Assembly: GCA_005877965.1 (NCBI GenBank)
Contig: VBNP01000138.1
Coordinates: 1 to 7,268 of the forward strand
Length of the DNA stretch: 7,268 nt
From: Gammaproteobacteria bacterium
Lineage (GTDB): Bacteria > Pseudomonadota > Gammaproteobacteria > Steroidobacterales > Steroidobacteraceae
Reading direction: 5' to 3'
Below, piece after piece: positions 5,751-7,268 of this stretch. The notes below the pieces were generated by a model. It had not been told where the DNA came from, made no database searches, and saw nothing but the letters and a program-made list of their open reading frames with translations. The first letter of the stretch is position 1. Each line of letters starts with the position of its first letter. The translations under genes were made by a program, and so were the position numbers.

Positions 5751-6878
5751 ATGACGCCCGAAGCCGACACCGTGACGCTGGAGGACCTGCGCCGGCGAGT
5801 GACCGAGCTCGACCGCCAGTTGATCGCGCTGGTGGCCGAGCGCAAGGCCGTGAGCGAGGAGGTCGCGCGCGTCAAGCGCGCCACCGGACGGCCGACGCGC
5901 GACTACGAGCGCGAGCGCGAGGTGATCCTGGGCGTGCGCGCCGCGGCGAGCGAGCGTGGCGTGTCGCCGGCGCTCGCCGAGGAGCTGCTGCGCCTGCTCA
6001 TCCGCTCCTCGCTCACCACGCAGGAACAGGCGAGCGTGGTCGCGCGCGGCGCCGGCACCGGACGCCGGGCGCTGGTCATCGGTGGCGCCGGCAAGATGGG
6101 CGGCTGGTTCGTGAGCTTTCTCGCCTCCCAGGGATTCACGGTCGAGGTCGCCGATCCGGCCGCGGGAGCTGAGGGGACGCGCGTGGCGGACTGGCGCGGC
6201 ACCGACCTCAAACACGACTACATCGTGCTCGCCACACCGCTCGGCATTACGGATGCGATCCTGAGGGATCTCGCGCTGCGACGTCCGCCGGGCGTGATCT
6301 TCGATGTGGGGTCGCTCAAATCGCCGCTGCGTGCGGGACTGCTGGCGCTGAAGTCGCACGGCTGCAAGGTGACCTCGGTGCACCCGATGTTCGGGCCCGA
6401 CACCGAGCTGCTCTCGGGCCGCCACGTGCTGTTCGTCGACCTGGGGAACGCGGCCGCGCTCGCCGCGGCGCGCGAGCTGTTCGCCTCCACCATGGCCGAG
6501 CAGGTGGTGATGAGCCTCGACGACCACGACCGCCTGATCGCCTACGTGCTGGGCCTCTCGCACGCCCTCAACATCGCGTTCTTCACCGCGCTCGCGGACA
6601 GCGGTGAGGCGGCGCCACGGCTGGCGCGCATGTCGAGCACGACTTTCGACGCCCAGCTGGATGTGGCCAGCCAGGTCGCCGGGGAAAGTCCCGAGCTGTA
6701 TTATGAAATACAGAGCCTCAATGACTACGGCGCGGAGTCGCTCGAGGCCCTGTCCAAGGCGGTCGAGCGCCTGCGCGCCTCGGTGTTGTCGCAGGACCAC
6801 ACCGCCTTCGTTGCTTTGATGCGCCGCGGGCGCGATTATCTCGCCGATCGGCGCAGCCTGGCGGAGCGCCGCACCTGA
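5751..6878 (+). CDS. tyrA: Bifunctional chorismate mutase / prephenate dehydrogenase (T-protein)
   Basis: Converts chorismate to prephenate and then, with NAD+, to 4-hydroxyphenylpyruvate, the precursor of tyrosine; cytoplasmic. The 375 residues match the length of E. coli TyrA (373). Residues about 8-90 form an AroQ-type chorismate mutase helix bundle: LRRRVTELDRQLIALVAERKAV (13-34) with basic Arg31 and Lys42, then DYEREREVIL. The dehydrogenase starts near 105 with a Rossmann GGAGKMGGWF (111-120); Asp135 at the end of the second strand fits NAD+ preference. The hallmark SVHPMFGPD (209-217) supplies His211, equivalent to catalytic His197 of E. coli, and DDHDRLIAYVLGLSHALNIAF (257-277) matches the later helical part. 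GGAGKMGGWF resembles archaeal-type TyrA more than the enteric VGGGGQMGRLF. The ATG has AGGGAG 9 bases upstream. The next gene starts 21 bp after the stop. Confidence 0.95.
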   Translation: MTPEADTVTLEDLRRRVTELDRQLIALVAERKAVSEEVARVKRATGRPTRDYEREREVILGVRAAASERGVSPALAEELLRLLIRSSLTTQEQASVVARGAGTGRRALVIGGAGKMGGWFVSFLASQGFTVEVADPAAGAEGTRVADWRGTDLKHDYIVLATPLGITDAILRDLALRRPPGVIFDVGSLKSPLRAGLLALKSHGCKVTSVHPMFGPDTELLSGRHVLFVDLGNAAALAAARELFASTMAEQVVMSLDDHDRLIAYVLGLSHALNIAFFTALADSGEAAPRLARMSSTTFDAQLDVASQVAGESPELYYEIQSLNDYGAESLEALSKAVERLRASVLSQDHTAFVALMRRGRDYLADRRSLAERRT

Positions 6879-6899
6879 GGATCGGAGGATTCTCGCGCC

Positions 6900-7268
6900 A
6901 TGCTTCGATCGCACCCCGGGCCGCGGGGCGGTGACGCGCCGGCTGCCACGGATCGCAGCGAGCTGGTGGGCGAAATTCGCGCGCTGCAAGCCCGCCTCGC
7001 TGCGCTCACCGAGCAGGTCGGCCGCAACGACTCGCTGCTGCGCAAGACGCAGGAGCGCGAGCTGGAGCTGCTGCGCGCCGGCTCGCTGTCGCAGCTGTTC
7101 GAGCGGCTCATCGCGGGCTTGCGCAGCTCCTACCAGCTCGATGACGTCGGGCTGATCCTGCACGATCCGCAGCACGAGATCCGGCATCTGCTCTCCGGGG
7201 ACGGTCTGGCGCTCGAGCAGCCGCCGCGAGTGTGCTTCGTGGATGCGCTGACGACGGTGGCGCCGCAG
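6900..7268 (+). CDS. N-terminal part of a coiled-coil sensor protein, possibly GAF/DUF484-like diguanylate cyclase (cut by window)
   Basis: An open frame of 123 codons runs from the ATG at 6900 to the end of the window. GGAGG at 6884-6888, 11 bases upstream, supports this start, and the gene follows the tyrA stop by 21 bp, so co-transcription is likely. Residues about 20-60 have the Leu/Ala spacing of a coiled coil (ELVGEIRALQARLAALTEQV and on). From about 63 the sequence LFERLIAGLRSSYQLDDVGLILHDPQHEIRHLL reads like the start of a GAF-type or DUF484-like sensor domain. Such N-termini are often followed by GGDEF output domains, but nothing beyond 7268 can be seen. No transmembrane segment is present, so the visible part would be cytoplasmic. 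Product assignment is tentative; that it is a real gene is well supported. Confidence 0.7.
   Translation, partial: MLRSHPGPRGGDAPAATDRSELVGEIRALQARLAALTEQVGRNDSLLRKTQERELELLRAGSLSQLFERLIAGLRSSYQLDDVGLILHDPQHEIRHLLSGDGLALEQPPRVCFVDALTTVAPQ

Noticed and set aside
4146..7187. A 1013-codon open frame on the minus strand, antisense to the 503-residue gene, tyrA and the next gene.
   Set aside because: Its translation is low-complexity, full of Arg, His, Gln and Ala with no domain, and it runs opposite genes with clear motifs and ribosome sites. Long antisense frames are expected at this GC content and codon bias.

Overview
The window is about 70% GC, with strong G/C preference at third codon positions, and is packed with short-spaced or overlapping genes. 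An AmpD close in sequence to that of E. coli, a chorismate mutase-TyrA fusion, a PdxH and a PduO-type adenosyltransferase point to a GC-rich member of the Pseudomonadota. A gammaproteobacterium of the Steroidobacteraceae/Xanthomonadales/Nevskiales kind is my best guess. This is inferred from protein likeness, not from any marker gene. I see no RNA genes, insertion sequences, CRISPR arrays or phage genes, and no gene-free stretch longer than about 105 bases.

Left part (1-1837): the 3' part of ampD (peptidoglycan recycling) runs rightward and converges, with a 25-bp overlap, on a leftward cob(I)alamin adenosyltransferase gene. That gene is divergent, with only 19 bp between start codons, from a rightward inositol-monophosphatase-family gene, most likely a HisN-type histidinol-phosphatase.

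Middle part (1827-4101): a leftward three-gene block reads pdxH (pyridoxal phosphate synthesis), then a membrane-anchored protein with a metzincin-type zinc site, then an ABC ATPase of the siderophore/cobalamin importer class. The last two genes overlap by 4 bp (GTGA). No permease or binding protein is present, so the transporter is incomplete here. The adenosyltransferase one gene beyond hisN makes a cobalamin link possible but unproven.

Right part (4102-7268): a 104-bp divergent intergenic region carries a plausible -10 box. It is followed by a rightward block: an unrecognised 503-residue single-pass membrane protein starting at TTG, a bifunctional chorismate mutase/prephenate dehydrogenase (tyrosine synthesis), and the start of a coiled-coil sensor protein cut by the window edge.

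Most of this is ordinary core metabolism. The least explained parts are the metzincin-like protein with its coupled ATPase, and the 503-residue membrane protein upstream of tyrA. I found no convincing evidence of a wholly new system.
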